A stretch of 64,000 nucleotides of DNA from Modestobacter sp. VKM Ac-2982 (GCF_026967935.1 NZ_JAPVBL010000004.1:496001-560000), one strand, 5' to 3'. Shown: positions 18,233 through 28,060, counted from the first letter of the stretch. Program-made: numbers and translations. Notes: generated from the letters alone by a model not told the origin.

Positions 18233-19159
18233 ATGGTCAGCAGCCCGGTCGCGAGCCGACGGCCCCCGGCCCGGGCACCTCGCCCGTCGAGCCGGCCACC
18301 GGCCCGCGCGGGCCGGCCGGCGGCTCGCCCCCCGGCCCGCAGGACCGCACGCAGGTCCCGTGCGAGTGGTCTGTGGCCGCTGGTCCTCGTCGCCGTCCTG
18401 ATCGCCGCCGTCGCCCTGGTCTGGAGCGAGGAGGAGGGCACGCCGTCGGGGGTCGCCGGGTGCACCGTGCCCGGTTCAGACGTCACCGTCACCACCGAGC
18501 AGGCCGCCAACGCCGCGACGATCGCCGCGGTGGCCCGTTCCCGTGGGCTGCCGCCGCGGGCCACCGTGATCGCGCTGGCGACCGCCCAGCAGGAGTCCCG
18601 GCTGCGGAACCTCGACTACGGGGACCGCGACTCCCTCGGCCTCTTCCAGCAACGGCCCTCCCAGGGCTGGGGCAGCGAGGCCCAGGTGCAGGACCCGGTC
18701 TACTCGGCCGGCAAGTTCTTCGACGGCCTGGTGAAGGTGCCCGGCTGGGAGACCGGCCGGCTCACCGAGGTGGCTCAGGAAGTTCAGCGCAGCGGCTTCC
18801 CGGAGGCGTACCAGCAGTGGGAGCCGATGGCGACCGCGCTGACCGGCGCCCTGCTCGCGACCTCTCCCTCCGCCCTGACCTGTGGCGCCGCGCCGGGCGT
18901 CGCGCTGGCCCCCGTCGCCGAGCGGACGGCGCTGGTCACCGAGGCCGCCCGGCGGGAGGCCGGTGCGCCCACGGTCGAGACCGACGGCACCGTGACGATC
19001 GCCGACGCCGGCTGGCCGGAGGCCACCTGGGCGGTGACGCACGCCGAGCGGTTCGGGCTGACCGAGGTGACGATGGACGGCTGGCGCTGGACCCCGGAGG
19101 TGGGCTGGGAGAGCACCCCGAGCACCTTCGAGCTGCCGCTCCAGCTGCAGCTGGGCTGA
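18233..19159 (+). CDS. Membrane-anchored lysozyme-like (transglycosylase-fold) protein
   Basis: A 308-residue protein with an N-terminal region extremely rich in Arg, Pro and Ala (residues 1-45), one transmembrane helix (LWPLVLVAVLIAAVALVW) and an extracytoplasmic domain. The domain includes TVIALATAQQESRLRNLDYGDRDSLGLFQQRPSQGWG, the actinobacterial lysozyme-like/SLT signature with the catalytic-type Glu in QQESRL. It probably acts on or binds peptidoglycan outside the membrane. The C-terminal 90 residues look like a separate small domain that I do not recognise. It is monocistronic. Confidence 0.8.
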   Translation: MVSSPVASRRPPARAPRPSSRPPARAGRPAARPPARRTARRSRASGLWPLVLVAVLIAAVALVWSEEEGTPSGVAGCTVPGSDVTVTTEQAANAATIAAVARSRGLPPRATVIALATAQQESRLRNLDYGDRDSLGLFQQRPSQGWGSEAQVQDPVYSAGKFFDGLVKVPGWETGRLTEVAQEVQRSGFPEAYQQWEPMATALTGALLATSPSALTCGAAPGVALAPVAERTALVTEAARREAGAPTVETDGTVTIADAGWPEATWAVTHAERFGLTEVTMDGWRWTPEVGWESTPSTFELPLQLQLG

Positions 19160-19173
19160 GCTCGGGGCCGGGG

Positions 19174-19644
19174 TCAGTCGGCCGGCACGAGCACGAACGC
19201 GGTCGCCGCACCCGTCGCGGCGAGCGCGCGGACGGTGTTCCACCTGCTCCAGCGGGCCGCGTTCTCCCGCCACGTCTCCGCTGCTCCCGGCGCGGCGGCG
19301 TCCAGCCGGGCCAGCGCGTCGTTGAGCGGCACGTTGGCCAGCACGGTCACCCCGACGACGCCGAACAGGTAGAGCGCGGCACCGGTGAGCACAGCGGGCC
19401 GGCGCTGCCCGGCCAACTCGGCGCCGCCCAGCACCAGGCAGACCAGCGCGGTGCCGAAGAGCAGCGTCATGAAGCCGGGGCGGATGGCGGCGCGGTTGAC
19501 CGACTGCATCGCCGTCGCACCGGCAGCGCCGGGCAGGGCGGTCAGCGCCGGCAGCACCATCAGGCTGAAGACGGCGAAGGCCCCGGCGACCAGCCCCGAC
19601 CCGACGGTCGCGACCACCAGCACGGGTGGGCGCTCCCCGATCAC
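19174..19644 (-). CDS. DUF1772/anthrone oxygenase-like membrane protein
   Basis: A 156-residue protein with four hydrophobic helices and the family pattern LVAGAFAVFSLMVLPALTALP at the start, NVPLNDALARLD in the middle and WSRWNTVRALAATGA near the end. This is the DUF1772 group, which includes fungal anthrone oxygenases. Function in actinobacteria is unknown. It overlaps the NmrA-type gene by four bases, forming a two-gene unit controlled from the divergent AraC promoter region. Confidence 0.82.
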   Translation of the reverse strand: MIGERPPVLVVATVGSGLVAGAFAVFSLMVLPALTALPGAAGATAMQSVNRAAIRPGFMTLLFGTALVCLVLGGAELAGQRRPAVLTGAALYLFGVVGVTVLANVPLNDALARLDAAAPGAAETWRENAARWSRWNTVRALAATGAATAFVLVPAD

Positions 19645-20474
19645 GCCCGGCTCCCGGCGAGCGCGCTGCGCCGCACCGCGTCGATGAGGTCGGTGGCCGG
19701 GCGGCCCAGTGCCTGCTGCACCCCGTCGGTGGGCGCGGCGTTGCGGCCGTCCAGGACCTCGGTGAACAGGTGGGCCATCAGCTCCACCACCTCCGGCGGC
19801 GCGCCCTCCTCCGTCAGGCCGGCGGAGAACTCCCCGAGCGGCACCGGCCGGAAGGCCACCGGACGGCCCGTCGCCGCGGCGATCTCGGCGACGGCCGCAC
19901 CGAAGCCGAGCGCCCGTGGGCCGGTCAGCTCGTAGGTCCGTCCGGCGTGCCCGTCGTCCAGCAGTGCGGTGACGGCCACCTCGGCGATGTCGTCGGCGTC
20001 CACGAACGGCTCGACCACGTCGTCCACGGGCAGCGCGAGCTCACCGGCGCGCACCGCGCCGGCGAACTGACCCTCGGTGAAGTTCTGCACGAACCAGCTG
20101 CACCGCACCACCGTCCACGCCAGCCCGGCGTCGGTGGCCGTCCGCTGCACCGCCTGCTCGGCCCGCTGCGCGGCGGGCTCACCCCGCCCGGACAGCAGCA
20201 CCACCCGGCCGACCCCGGCGCGGGCAGCCCGCTCGGTGAAGTCGGTCAGGACGCTGTCCGACCCCGGGACGGCGAGGTCCGGCGCGTACGCCAGGTACAC
20301 CGCCGATGTCCCGGCCAGGGCGGCGTCCCAGGTGGTGCGGTCGGCCCAGTCGAGCCGGCAGGCGGAGCTCCGGGAGGCGACCCGGACGGGGACGTCCCGC
20401 GCACGCAGTCGGTGGGCGATGCGGCTGCCGGTCATCCCGGTGCCGCCGGTCACGAGGATCAACTGTTCGGTCAT
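19641..20474 (-). CDS. NmrA-like / atypical SDR NAD(P)-binding protein
   Basis: This 277-residue protein opens LILVTGGTGMTGSRIAHRL, the NAD(P) glycine-rich loop of extended/atypical short-chain dehydrogenases, and lacks the YxxxK catalytic pair in the usual place. That is typical of NmrA-like redox sensors and quinone oxidoreductases. It shares an 81-base divergent region with an AraC regulator and is followed by a DUF1772 gene. Together these resemble a small AraC-controlled detoxification or secondary oxidation module. The substrate is unknown. Confidence 0.88.
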   Translation of the reverse strand: MTEQLILVTGGTGMTGSRIAHRLRARDVPVRVASRSSACRLDWADRTTWDAALAGTSAVYLAYAPDLAVPGSDSVLTDFTERAARAGVGRVVLLSGRGEPAAQRAEQAVQRTATDAGLAWTVVRCSWFVQNFTEGQFAGAVRAGELALPVDDVVEPFVDADDIAEVAVTALLDDGHAGRTYELTGPRALGFGAAVAEIAAATGRPVAFRPVPLGEFSAGLTEEGAPPEVVELMAHLFTEVLDGRNAAPTDGVQQALGRPATDLIDAVRRSALAGSRA

Positions 20475-20555
20475 GCCGTCAGTACAGCGCCGAGAACCGA
20501 GACGATCCATGGTCAGGAGCCGCAGGAACATGCTCCAGCGTCTACGCTGCGCCGC

Positions 20556-21488
20556 ATGGACGCCGTCTCCGGCCTGCTCGACGGTCCGCACGCCCGCGGG
20601 GCCTTCCTGCTGCGCTCCCTGCTCAGCCCGCCCTGGTCGATGCGGATCGCCGACGAGGCGCCGTTGACCCTGCTCGCCGTCCTGCGCGGCTCGGCGTGGC
20701 TGGTGCTCGCCGACGGCGGCACCGCGCGCATCGGCGCCGGCGACGTCGCCCTGGTCCGCGGCCCGCAGCACTACACGGTGGCCGACCAGCCGTCGACACC
20801 GCCGCAGGTGACCGTCGGCCCCGGGCAGCGGTGCACCCCCGTCGGGCCGGGCACCGGGATGACCGAACTGGGCACCCGGGCGTGGGGCAACGACGCCGCA
20901 GGAGGCACCGTCCTGCTCACCGGCACCTATGCCCGGCCCGGCGCGGTGGGTGAGCGGCTGGTGCGGGCGCTCCCGCCCCTGGTGGCCGTCCCCGCCGACG
21001 AGGGCACCGCCGCGGTGACCCGGCTGCTCGCCGCGGAGGTGGCCCGGGAGGCGCCCGGCCAGGAGGCGGTGCTCGACCGGCTGCTGGACGTCGCCCTCGT
21101 CTCCGCACTGCGGGTCTGGGCCGCCCGGCCGGAGGCCCGTGCCCCCGGCTGGTACGTCGCCGCCGGCGACCCGGTCGTCGGGCCGGCGCTGACCCTGATC
21201 CACGATCGCCCGGCGGAGCCGTGGACCGTCGCCTCGCTCGCCGACGCGGTCGGGGTCGCCCGGGCCACGCTGGCGCGCCGGTTCACCGAGCTGGTCGGCG
21301 AGCCACCGATGGGCTACCTGACCAGCTGGCGGATCGCACTCGCCACCGACCTGCTGCGCGACCGCACGCTGACCCTCTCCGGCATCGCCCGCCGGGTGGG
21401 CTACGCCAGCCCGTTCGCGCTGAGCACCGCCTTCAAGCGGGCCACCGGGGTGAGCCCGGCCGCCCACCGCGCCACCCTTGCGGGCTAG
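20556..21488 (+). CDS. AraC family transcriptional regulator
   Basis: A 310-residue regulator. An N-terminal cupin sensor (about 1-170, AraC-binding type) includes IGAGDVALVRGPQHYTVAD. Two C-terminal helix-turn-helix motifs follow (about 215-305), including LADAVGVARATLARRFTELVGEPPMGYLTSWRI and the hallmark GYASPFALSTAFKRATGVSPAAHR. It is divergent from the NmrA-DUF1772 pair, which it probably regulates. Its stop codon is shared head-on with that of dapC in a CTAG tetranucleotide (21485-21488). Confidence 0.93.
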   Translation: MDAVSGLLDGPHARGAFLLRSLLSPPWSMRIADEAPLTLLAVLRGSAWLVLADGGTARIGAGDVALVRGPQHYTVADQPSTPPQVTVGPGQRCTPVGPGTGMTELGTRAWGNDAAGGTVLLTGTYARPGAVGERLVRALPPLVAVPADEGTAAVTRLLAAEVAREAPGQEAVLDRLLDVALVSALRVWAARPEARAPGWYVAAGDPVVGPALTLIHDRPAEPWTVASLADAVGVARATLARRFTELVGEPPMGYLTSWRIALATDLLRDRTLTLSGIARRVGYASPFALSTAFKRATGVSPAAHRATLAG

Positions 21489-22588
21489 CCGGCGAGGCGC
21501 TCGACCGCGGCGTCGATCCGCTCGTCGGTGGCGGTGAGCGCCATCCGCACGTGCCGGTTCCCGGCCGGGCCGTAGAAGCTGCCGGGCGCGGCCACGATGC
21601 CGAGTCCGGCGAGCCAGTCGATCGTCGCCCAGCAGTCCTCGTCCCGGGTCACCCAGAGGTACAGGCCGGCCGCGGAGTGGTCGATCCGGGCACCGGCGGC
21701 GCGCACGGCCGGAGCCAGCCGGTCGCGGCGGGACCGGTAGCGCTCCCGCTGGGCGTCCACGTGCCCGTCGTCGGCCAGCGCCGCGGCCATCGCCGCCTGC
21801 ACCGGTGTCGGCACGAGCAGACCGAGGTGCCGCCGCACCTCCCACACCCGGCGGACCAGCGCCGGGTCGCCGGACAGCAGCCCGGCGCGGTAGCCCGCCG
21901 CCGTCGACTGCTTGGACAGCGAGTGGACGGCCAGCAGCCCGGTGTGGTCCGGTCCGGCGACGTCGGGGTGCAGCAGGGACCGCGGGTGGACGTCGCCCCA
22001 CCCCAGCTCGATGTAGCACTCGTCGGCGACGACGGGCACGCCGTGCGCCCGGCCCCAGCTCACCCACGCGCGCAGCTCGTCGTCGGTGAGCACCCGGCCG
22101 TGCGGGTTTCCCGGCGAGTTCAGCCAGACCAGGACGGCGTCACCCCTCCCCGCCGGCGGGGTGTCGGTGCGCTGCACCGAGAGCCCGGCCACGACGGCGC
22201 CCACCTCGTAGGTCGGGTAGGCGACCTCCGGGATCAGCACCGTCCCGGTCCCGGACAGCCCCAGCAGCGTCGGCAGCAGCGCGACGAGCTCCTTCGAGCC
22301 GACCGTCGGGATCACCGACGGGTCGGTCCCGAGGGGGTCGGCGACCTCGACGCCGAGCCGGCGGCTGAGCCAGCCGGCCGCAGCCCGCCGCACGTCCGCG
22401 GTGCCCAGCGCCGTCGGGTACCCGGGCGCGTTGCCGGCTGCGGCCAGCGCCTCCCCCAGCACGGGCGGGGTCGGGTCGACCGGCGTGCCGATCGACAGGT
22501 CGACCGCACCACCGGGGTGCTCAGCGGCGCGAGCGCGCGCAGGACCCAGCGAGTCCCAGGGGAAGTCCGGCAGCCGGACCGTGCTCAC
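21485..22588 (-). CDS. dapC: Succinyldiaminopimelate transaminase
   Basis: A 367-residue class I/II PLP aminotransferase with the actinobacterial DapC features: the N-terminal FPWDSLGPARARAAEHPGG, the substrate segment WLNSPGNPHG and the PLP lysine in AVHSLSKQSTAAGYRAGLL. It converts N-succinyl-2-amino-6-ketopimelate to N-succinyl-LL-DAP using glutamate. The GTG start overlaps the ferredoxin stop in GTGA; fdxA-dapC is a conserved actinobacterial pair. Confidence 0.94.
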   Translation of the reverse strand: MSTVRLPDFPWDSLGPARARAAEHPGGAVDLSIGTPVDPTPPVLGEALAAAGNAPGYPTALGTADVRRAAAGWLSRRLGVEVADPLGTDPSVIPTVGSKELVALLPTLLGLSGTGTVLIPEVAYPTYEVGAVVAGLSVQRTDTPPAGRGDAVLVWLNSPGNPHGRVLTDDELRAWVSWGRAHGVPVVADECYIELGWGDVHPRSLLHPDVAGPDHTGLLAVHSLSKQSTAAGYRAGLLSGDPALVRRVWEVRRHLGLLVPTPVQAAMAAALADDGHVDAQRERYRSRRDRLAPAVRAAGARIDHSAAGLYLWVTRDEDCWATIDWLAGLGIVAAPGSFYGPAGNRHVRMALTATDERIDAAVERLAG

Positions 22589-22905
22589 TCGCCCTGGGGC
22601 GGGAGCGCGGCCACCAGCGGGTGGTCCTTGTGGATCTTGCCGGTCTTGGCTGCGCCACCGGGGCTGCCCAGGTCGGAGAAGAACTCCACGTTGGCGTTGT
22701 AGAAGTCCTTCCACTTGTCCGGGACGTCGTCCTCGTAGTAGATGGCCTCCACCGGGCAGACCGGCTCGCAGGCACCGCAGTCCACGCACTCGTCGGGGTG
22801 GATGTAGAGCATCCGGTCGCCCTCGTAGATGCAGTCCACCGGACACTCGTCGATGCACGCCTTGTCGAGGACGTCGACACAGGCCTGGGTGATGACGTAG
22901 GTCAC
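22585..22905 (-). CDS. fdxA: Ferredoxin (7Fe/4Fe type FdxA)
   Basis: A 106-residue ferredoxin. The first cluster region is ACVDVLDKACIDECPVDCIYEG and the second DECVDCGACEPVCPVEAIYYED. The second has a full CxxCxxCxxxCP set for a 4Fe-4S cluster. The first resembles a 3Fe-4S/4Fe-4S site, as in mycobacterial FdxA. It is a soluble one-electron carrier. The GTG start is preceded by GGAGG six bases away. It is followed in overlap by dapC. Confidence 0.95.
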   Translation of the reverse strand: MTYVITQACVDVLDKACIDECPVDCIYEGDRMLYIHPDECVDCGACEPVCPVEAIYYEDDVPDKWKDFYNANVEFFSDLGSPGGAAKTGKIHKDHPLVAALPPQGE

Positions 22906-23103
22906 GGGGTTCCTCCGGGACGTGCGGGGCGGTGAGCTCCCTGGCGGGCCAGGGACTGCGGATCGATCTTCCCCAGTATCACCCGAAGCCCCCTCGCTCA
23001 GCGCGACGGGTGGGCCGCCGACCACCACCGGACCACGCCCCCCGATCGGGGGGTGACCTGCTGCACACGCTCAAGAGCCGGCCGGTGCCGCCGATGGAGC
23101 GGT

Positions 23104-25953
23104 GTGTCAGAGGTCCCGACGTCCGGTGCAGATGCGCAGCCAGCCGAGCGCCCGCCCTCGCCGTACGACGCGGTCGCCGCCCTGGAGCAGCTGATGCTCC
23201 GGCTGCAGCGCAGCTCCGGGGCCAGCCGGGTGGCGGTCTGGGTGCACGAGGCGAGCACCGGCGTCGCGTTCCCCTTCCGGCAGGTCCGGTCCGGCGAGCC
23301 GGTCGGTCAGGTGCCGGCCTCCGACCGCGTGCCGCTGTCCCTGGACCGCTCCCCGGTGATGTCCGCCGTGATCGGTGAGCGCCGCACCCTGAACATGCAC
23401 CTGGACGACGCCCCGCAGTCCCTCGCCGACGAGGCGGGCCGGTACGGCGTCCGCTCGGCCCACGGCGAACCGCTCCTGGTGGGCGACGACGTCGTCGGTG
23501 CCCTCATCATCGAGCCGGCCGCCGCGGCCTCGGCGTCACAACTCCGGCACGCCACCCCGCGGCTGGCCCTGGCCCTGCAGGAGGCCTGGACGCGACGGTC
23601 GGCGCAGCGCCGGCTGGCCCAGTCCGACGTGCTGCTCGGGCTGATCGAGAGCGCCGCCCTCGCCCGGTCGATGGACCAGCTGCTCGGTTCGGCCTGCGAG
23701 CAGCTGGCCGCGCTGGGCGAGGTGCACCGCGCCTGCGTGTTCCTGCTGGAGGACGGCGTCCTGGTGCCGCGGATGGCCAGCTACGCCGACGGCCGGCGCG
23801 ACCCCGACTCGTGGACCCAGTTCCGCCAGGCACCGGAGCCGCTCCGGCTGGCCGACGAGGTGCTCCGCACCGGCCGGCCGTTGACCGCCGACCGGGACTC
23901 CGACCTGCTGACCGGCTGGTGGGTCGATGCGTTCGGCATCGCCTCCGGCCTGGCCGTGCCCCTGGGCCGCAGCCCGCAGCTGTCCGGCGTCCTGACCCTG
24001 GACAGCTCCTCGATCCAGCCCTTCCCCGAGGACGTCCGCCGGCTCGCCTCGGCCGCAGGGGCCCACCTGGGCGGGGTCATCGAACAGGCCCGCGCCACCG
24101 AGGCCCGTGCCGCATCGCTCAGCACGGCGCGCGCCGTCCGCCAGCTGCTCGTGGACGGGGCGTCGGTGACCGGGGTGGCCGAGGCCGGCGAGGTGCTGGC
24201 CACCGTCGTCCGGGGGCTGACCGGCGCCGAGCGCAGCGCCGCCTTCCTGGTCGACGACGCCGGTCGACTCGCCGAGGTCCGCCACGTCGGCTGGTCCGAG
24301 GAGAACATCGGGGTGATCCGCGACCGGCTGGTCGGCCGGGACGTCAGCGACGTCCGGCTGTGGCAGCTGACCGCCCGCGACCGGCGCCCGGTCTTCGTCC
24401 CCGACGCCGTCGCCAGCGACCTGCTGGACGCCGACCTGGTGCGCGCACTGGGCCTCACCGCCTACCTCACCGTGCCGCTGCTGTCCGGTGACCGGCTGCT
24501 CGGCATGGTCGTCACCGGCTCCTCCAGCGGGGCCGCCGAGTGGTCACCGGCGCTGCGCCAGGCGGTCCAGCAGGTGGTGCTCGAGGGCGCCCTGGTCGTT
24601 CAGAACGCCGAGCTGCGGGCGGTGGAGCAGCTGCGCGTCCAGCAGCTGGCCCGCGAGGCGCACAACGACCCGCTCACCGGGCTGGCCAACCGGCGGCGGT
24701 TCACCGAGGAGCTGGAGCGGACCGTCTACGCGACGCCGGCCCGGTCCTGTGCGGTGCTGATGATCGACCTGGACCGCTTCAAGGAGGTCAACGACAGCTT
24801 CGGGCACAGCGTGGGCGACGAGCTGCTGCGCCTGGTCGGCCCCCGCCTCCAGCAGCCGCTGGCGCCGACGGACCTGCTGGCCCGGATGGGTGGTGACGAG
24901 TTCGCCGTCCTGCTGCCCGACGCCGACACGGCCCGGGCACAGGAGGTGGCCGACCGGATCGGGGCGGCCCTGCGGGAGGCGTTCGTGCTCGACGGCATGT
25001 CGCTGCACGTCGACGCCAGCGTCGGGATCGCCGTGTGCCCCGACCACGGCCGGGACCGTTCGCTGCTGCTCGCCCGGGCCGACACCGCGATGTACTCGGC
25101 CAAGCGGGCCCGGGACGGCGCCCAGGTCTGGACCCCGGGCGGCGAGGCGGACCCCCGTGACCGGCTGCAGACCCTCGAGGAGCTGCGCGGCGCCCTGGAC
25201 TCCGACCAGCTCGTCCCCCACTACCAGCCGCAGCTGGACCTGCACACCGGCCGGGTGTCCGGCGTGGAGGCCCTGGTGCGGTGGGCGCACCCCGAGCGCG
25301 GCCTGCTCGCCCCGGACGCCTTCCTCGGCCTAGCCGAGCAGGCCGGCCTGATGCGCCGGCTGGCGCTGCGGGTGCTGGAGCGCTCGCTCCGCGACCTGCA
25401 GGGCTGGCGCGCCGCCGGCCACGACCTGTCGGTCGCGGTGAACCTGTCGGTCTCCAACCTCGCCGACGTCGCCCTGCCCGACCAGGTCGCGATGCTCCTG
25501 GAGGCGACCGGCGTGCCCGCCCCGGCGCTCACCCTGGAGATCACCGAGGACGTGCTGATGGCCGATGCGGCGCGCAGCTCCCAGGTGCTCGCCGGGCTGC
25601 GGGCGCTCGGCGTCCGGCTCTCCATCGACGACTACGGCACCGGCTACTCGTCCCTGACGTACCTGCGCGCGCTGCCGGTGCACGAGCTCAAGCTGGACCG
25701 CAGCTTCGTCGGGCAGCTCACCTCCGACGTCCGGGCCGCGGCCATCGTGCGCAGCACGCTGCAGCTGGGCCGGGACCTCGGGATGACGATCGTGGTGGAG
25801 GGCGTCGAGGACGCCGCCGCACTGGCGACCCTGCGGGAGTGGCGCTGCGACGTCGCCCAGGGCTACCACGTGGCCCGGCCGATGCCGGCCGAGCACTTCC
25901 TCGACTGGCTCGCCCAGCAGCTGCCGACCCCGGCGACGCCGCTGTCCGGCTGA
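23104..25953 (+). CDS. Multi-GAF, GGDEF and EAL domain cyclic-di-GMP enzyme
   Basis: This 949-residue cytoplasmic protein has about three GAF-type sensor regions (roughly residues 20-165, 175-330, 355-510), a diguanylate cyclase domain with intact GGDEF (596-600) and a phosphodiesterase domain with intact EAL (722-724). The EAL domain also has ITEDVL, IDDYGTGYSS, KLDRSF and VVEGVED, so both activities may be retained. The RxxD inhibitory site expected before GGDEF reads APTD, so product inhibition is probably absent. I chose the GTG at 23104 (GGAG upstream). It would set c-di-GMP levels in response to small ligands or redox state. Confidence 0.93.
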   Translation: MSEVPTSGADAQPAERPPSPYDAVAALEQLMLRLQRSSGASRVAVWVHEASTGVAFPFRQVRSGEPVGQVPASDRVPLSLDRSPVMSAVIGERRTLNMHLDDAPQSLADEAGRYGVRSAHGEPLLVGDDVVGALIIEPAAAASASQLRHATPRLALALQEAWTRRSAQRRLAQSDVLLGLIESAALARSMDQLLGSACEQLAALGEVHRACVFLLEDGVLVPRMASYADGRRDPDSWTQFRQAPEPLRLADEVLRTGRPLTADRDSDLLTGWWVDAFGIASGLAVPLGRSPQLSGVLTLDSSSIQPFPEDVRRLASAAGAHLGGVIEQARATEARAASLSTARAVRQLLVDGASVTGVAEAGEVLATVVRGLTGAERSAAFLVDDAGRLAEVRHVGWSEENIGVIRDRLVGRDVSDVRLWQLTARDRRPVFVPDAVASDLLDADLVRALGLTAYLTVPLLSGDRLLGMVVTGSSSGAAEWSPALRQAVQQVVLEGALVVQNAELRAVEQLRVQQLAREAHNDPLTGLANRRRFTEELERTVYATPARSCAVLMIDLDRFKEVNDSFGHSVGDELLRLVGPRLQQPLAPTDLLARMGGDEFAVLLPDADTARAQEVADRIGAALREAFVLDGMSLHVDASVGIAVCPDHGRDRSLLLARADTAMYSAKRARDGAQVWTPGGEADPRDRLQTLEELRGALDSDQLVPHYQPQLDLHTGRVSGVEALVRWAHPERGLLAPDAFLGLAEQAGLMRRLALRVLERSLRDLQGWRAAGHDLSVAVNLSVSNLADVALPDQVAMLLEATGVPAPALTLEITEDVLMADAARSSQVLAGLRALGVRLSIDDYGTGYSSLTYLRALPVHELKLDRSFVGQLTSDVRAAAIVRSTLQLGRDLGMTIVVEGVEDAAALATLREWRCDVAQGYHVARPMPAEHFLDWLAQQLPTPATPLSG

Positions 25954-25970
25954 GACCGCAGGATCGAGCC

Positions 25971-26723
25971 ATGGGACAGAGGCGCTCACCCCTGGGGGTA
26001 CCGGAGCTGGAACTGCTCGCTGCACGTGGCTGGCAGGCCCTGGAGGAGGAACGGCTGGGCGACTGGCTGCTGCGCGCCGGCGGCGGTTTCACCGGGCGGG
26101 CCAACTCCGCCCTGGTCGTCGGCGACCCCGGGGTGCCGCTGCCCGAGGCGGTCGCCGCCGTCTCCCGGTGGTACGACGACCGGGGGCTCCGGCCGGCCGC
26201 CCAGCTGCCCGGCGTCCAGTCCCGGCGCGCCGACGCCGCCTTCGACGCGGCCGGCTGGACCCGGGACGAGGACGTGCTGGTGCTCACCGCAGCGGCCGGC
26301 CGGCCGGCCGAGCCGAACGTCCGGGTCGACCTCTCCCCCACGCCGGACGACGCCTGGCTGGCCGGGTACCGGCACCGTGGCGCACCGCTGCCGCCGGTCG
26401 CCCGCCAGGTGCTGACCTCCGCCGCGGACGTCGTCTTCGCGTCCGTGCGGCTGGACCCGGCGCCGGCGCCGCTGGCGGCGGTCGGCCGGGGTGCGCTGAC
26501 CGACGGCTGGTTGGGCGTCACCGCGGTGACCGTCGCCGAGGAGCACCGGCGCCGCGGGCTGGCGACCGCCGTGATGGCGGCGCTGGGCCGCTGGGCGGCC
26601 GAGCGGGGCGCCCACTCCACCTACCTGCAGGTCACCGCGGGGAACGCCGCAGCCCGGGCGCTCTACCGGCAGGCGGGGTTCATCGAGCACCACCGCTACC
26701 ACTACCGGCACCGGCCGGCCTGA
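25971..26723 (+). CDS. GNAT family N-acetyltransferase
   Basis: A 250-residue protein with a degenerate N-terminal GNAT-like half (residues 10-120) and a C-terminal GNAT domain. The latter shows the acetyl-CoA loop VAEEHRRRGLATAVMAALGRWA and the terminal [22 protein letters not shown]. This is the layout of actinobacterial two-domain GNAT enzymes. The acceptor is unknown. It starts 17 bases after the GGDEF-EAL gene, and its 3' end overlaps the convergent membrane-protein gene by 44 bases. Confidence 0.9.
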   Translation: MGQRRSPLGVPELELLAARGWQALEEERLGDWLLRAGGGFTGRANSALVVGDPGVPLPEAVAAVSRWYDDRGLRPAAQLPGVQSRRADAAFDAAGWTRDEDVLVLTAAAGRPAEPNVRVDLSPTPDDAWLAGYRHRGAPLPPVARQVLTSAADVVFASVRLDPAPAPLAAVGRGALTDGWLGVTAVTVAEEHRRRGLATAVMAALGRWAAERGAHSTYLQVTAGNAAARALYRQAGFIEHHRYHYRHRPA

Positions 26724-27096
26724 CCGGCGGGGCGCCCAGCGCCCGGCCGACGGCGAACGCCGCGGCGACCACCCCGACCAGCAGGAACCCGAGGGTGATC
26801 GCCTGGGTGACGGCGTTGCCGCCGGCCAGCAGCAGGTCGCCCTCCGGACGGCGCATCGCGCCGGCCAGCGCGATGACCAGCCACACCACGGCCGGGAGGA
26901 CGGCCACCAGCCGGGAGCCGGACAGCCGGCGGGCCGCATCGACCAGCAGCAGGTTGCCGACCACGGCCACGAGCAGGGAGATCGGCACCGGCACCCCGCC
27001 GACCCGCCAGGGCAGCCAGAACACCTCGACCAGCGCGAGCCAGGCGGAGACGACCACCGCCAGGACCGACCAGCCCAGCAGCCGGAGCAGCCTCAC
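26680..27096 (-). CDS. Uncharacterised four-helix membrane protein next to mshB
   Basis: A 138-residue protein with four hydrophobic helices separated by short charged loops, and a Gly/Ser/Pro tail. The GTG start overlaps the mshB stop by four bases. A small membrane protein directly after mshB is common in actinobacteria, but I cannot assign a function. The last 44 bases overlap the GNAT gene on the other strand, so one of the two 3' ends may be slightly flexible in evolution. Confidence 0.75.
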   Translation of the reverse strand: MRLLRLLGWSVLAVVVSAWLALVEVFWLPWRVGGVPVPISLLVAVVGNLLLVDAARRLSGSRLVAVLPAVVWLVIALAGAMRRPEGDLLLAGGNAVTQAITLGFLLVGVVAAAFAVGRALGAPPVRPAGAGSGSGGAR

Positions 27097-27989
27097 CCCG
27101 GCAGCCCGGCGAACAGGTCGTCCTCCCAGCCCTGCGGGCCCGCCCCGGCCGGGCCCCGCGCCCCGCGCACCAGCCGGTAGTGCTCGGTGGCCAGCACCTC
27201 CTGGCCCAGGTTGTTCGACAGCGCGAAGAACGGGCCGTCCACGGTCATCTGGGTCGGGTGGGCGCGCATCGCCGCCTCCTTGGCCCCGGCGTGGGCGCGG
27301 GCGTCGACCTCGGTGGTGACGACGTCGTCGGCGACGGCGAACGGCACCTCGTCCAGGTCGCCCAGCGAGGCGAAGGGGGACTCCTCCGCCAGGGCGGCCA
27401 TCGCGTCGATCCCCCGCTGCACCACGGAGCGGGGCACCGCGTTCCAGTAGACCTTCCCGACCTGCCAGGCCGGCCCGAGGTCGGCCCGGTAGCCGGGGTC
27501 GGCGGCCGCCTCGACGGCGCCCATCGCGACCCGGTGCGCCTGGACGTGGTCCGGGTGGCCGTAGCCGCCGTCCTCGTCGTAGGTGACCAGGACCTGCGGG
27601 CGCACCTCGCGGACGACGGCGACCGCGTGCGCGACCGCCTCGTCCAGGTCGGCCTGCCAGAAGGCCCGCGGGTGCTCGTTCGCCGCCGTCCCCATCATCC
27701 CGGAGTCCCGGTAGCGGCCCGCCCCGCCGAGGAACCGCCAGTCGGTGACGCCGAGCGCCGCCATGGCCGCGCCCAGCTCACCGATCCGGTACCCACCGAG
27801 CTGGTCGGCCTGGTCGGCGGCGAGCTGGGCGAGCTCGGGCACCAGCACCTCGCCCTCCTCCCCCAGCGTGCAGGTGAGCAGGGTGACGTGCGCCCCCTCG
27901 GCGACGTACCGGGCCATCGTGGCCCCGTTGTTGATCGTCTCGTCGTCGGGATGGGCGTGCACGAGCATCAGCCGGCGTGGAGCAGTCAC
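27093..27989 (-). CDS. mshB: 1D-myo-inositol 2-acetamido-2-deoxy-alpha-D-glucopyranoside deacetylase
   Basis: This 298-residue zinc deacetylase converts GlcNAc-Ins to GlcN-Ins, the second step of mycothiol synthesis. The zinc/catalytic motif AHPDDE lies at residues 12-17 (His13, Asp15, Asp16), with the later [12 protein letters not shown] supplying the third zinc ligand. The related enzyme Mca shares these motifs, but the length and context favour MshB. The start is the GTG at 27989. Presence of this gene places the organism among mycothiol-producing actinobacteria. Confidence 0.92.
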   Translation of the reverse strand: MTAPRRLMLVHAHPDDETINNGATMARYVAEGAHVTLLTCTLGEEGEVLVPELAQLAADQADQLGGYRIGELGAAMAALGVTDWRFLGGAGRYRDSGMMGTAANEHPRAFWQADLDEAVAHAVAVVREVRPQVLVTYDEDGGYGHPDHVQAHRVAMGAVEAAADPGYRADLGPAWQVGKVYWNAVPRSVVQRGIDAMAALAEESPFASLGDLDEVPFAVADDVVTTEVDARAHAGAKEAAMRAHPTQMTVDGPFFALSNNLGQEVLATEHYRLVRGARGPAGAGPQGWEDDLFAGLPG

Positions 27990-28060
27990 GCGAGCAATTA
28001 CACCGTGACGGCCCAGGACGCTCGTACCCGTGTCCGCCAACGGCCGCGAGCGCCGCGAGT

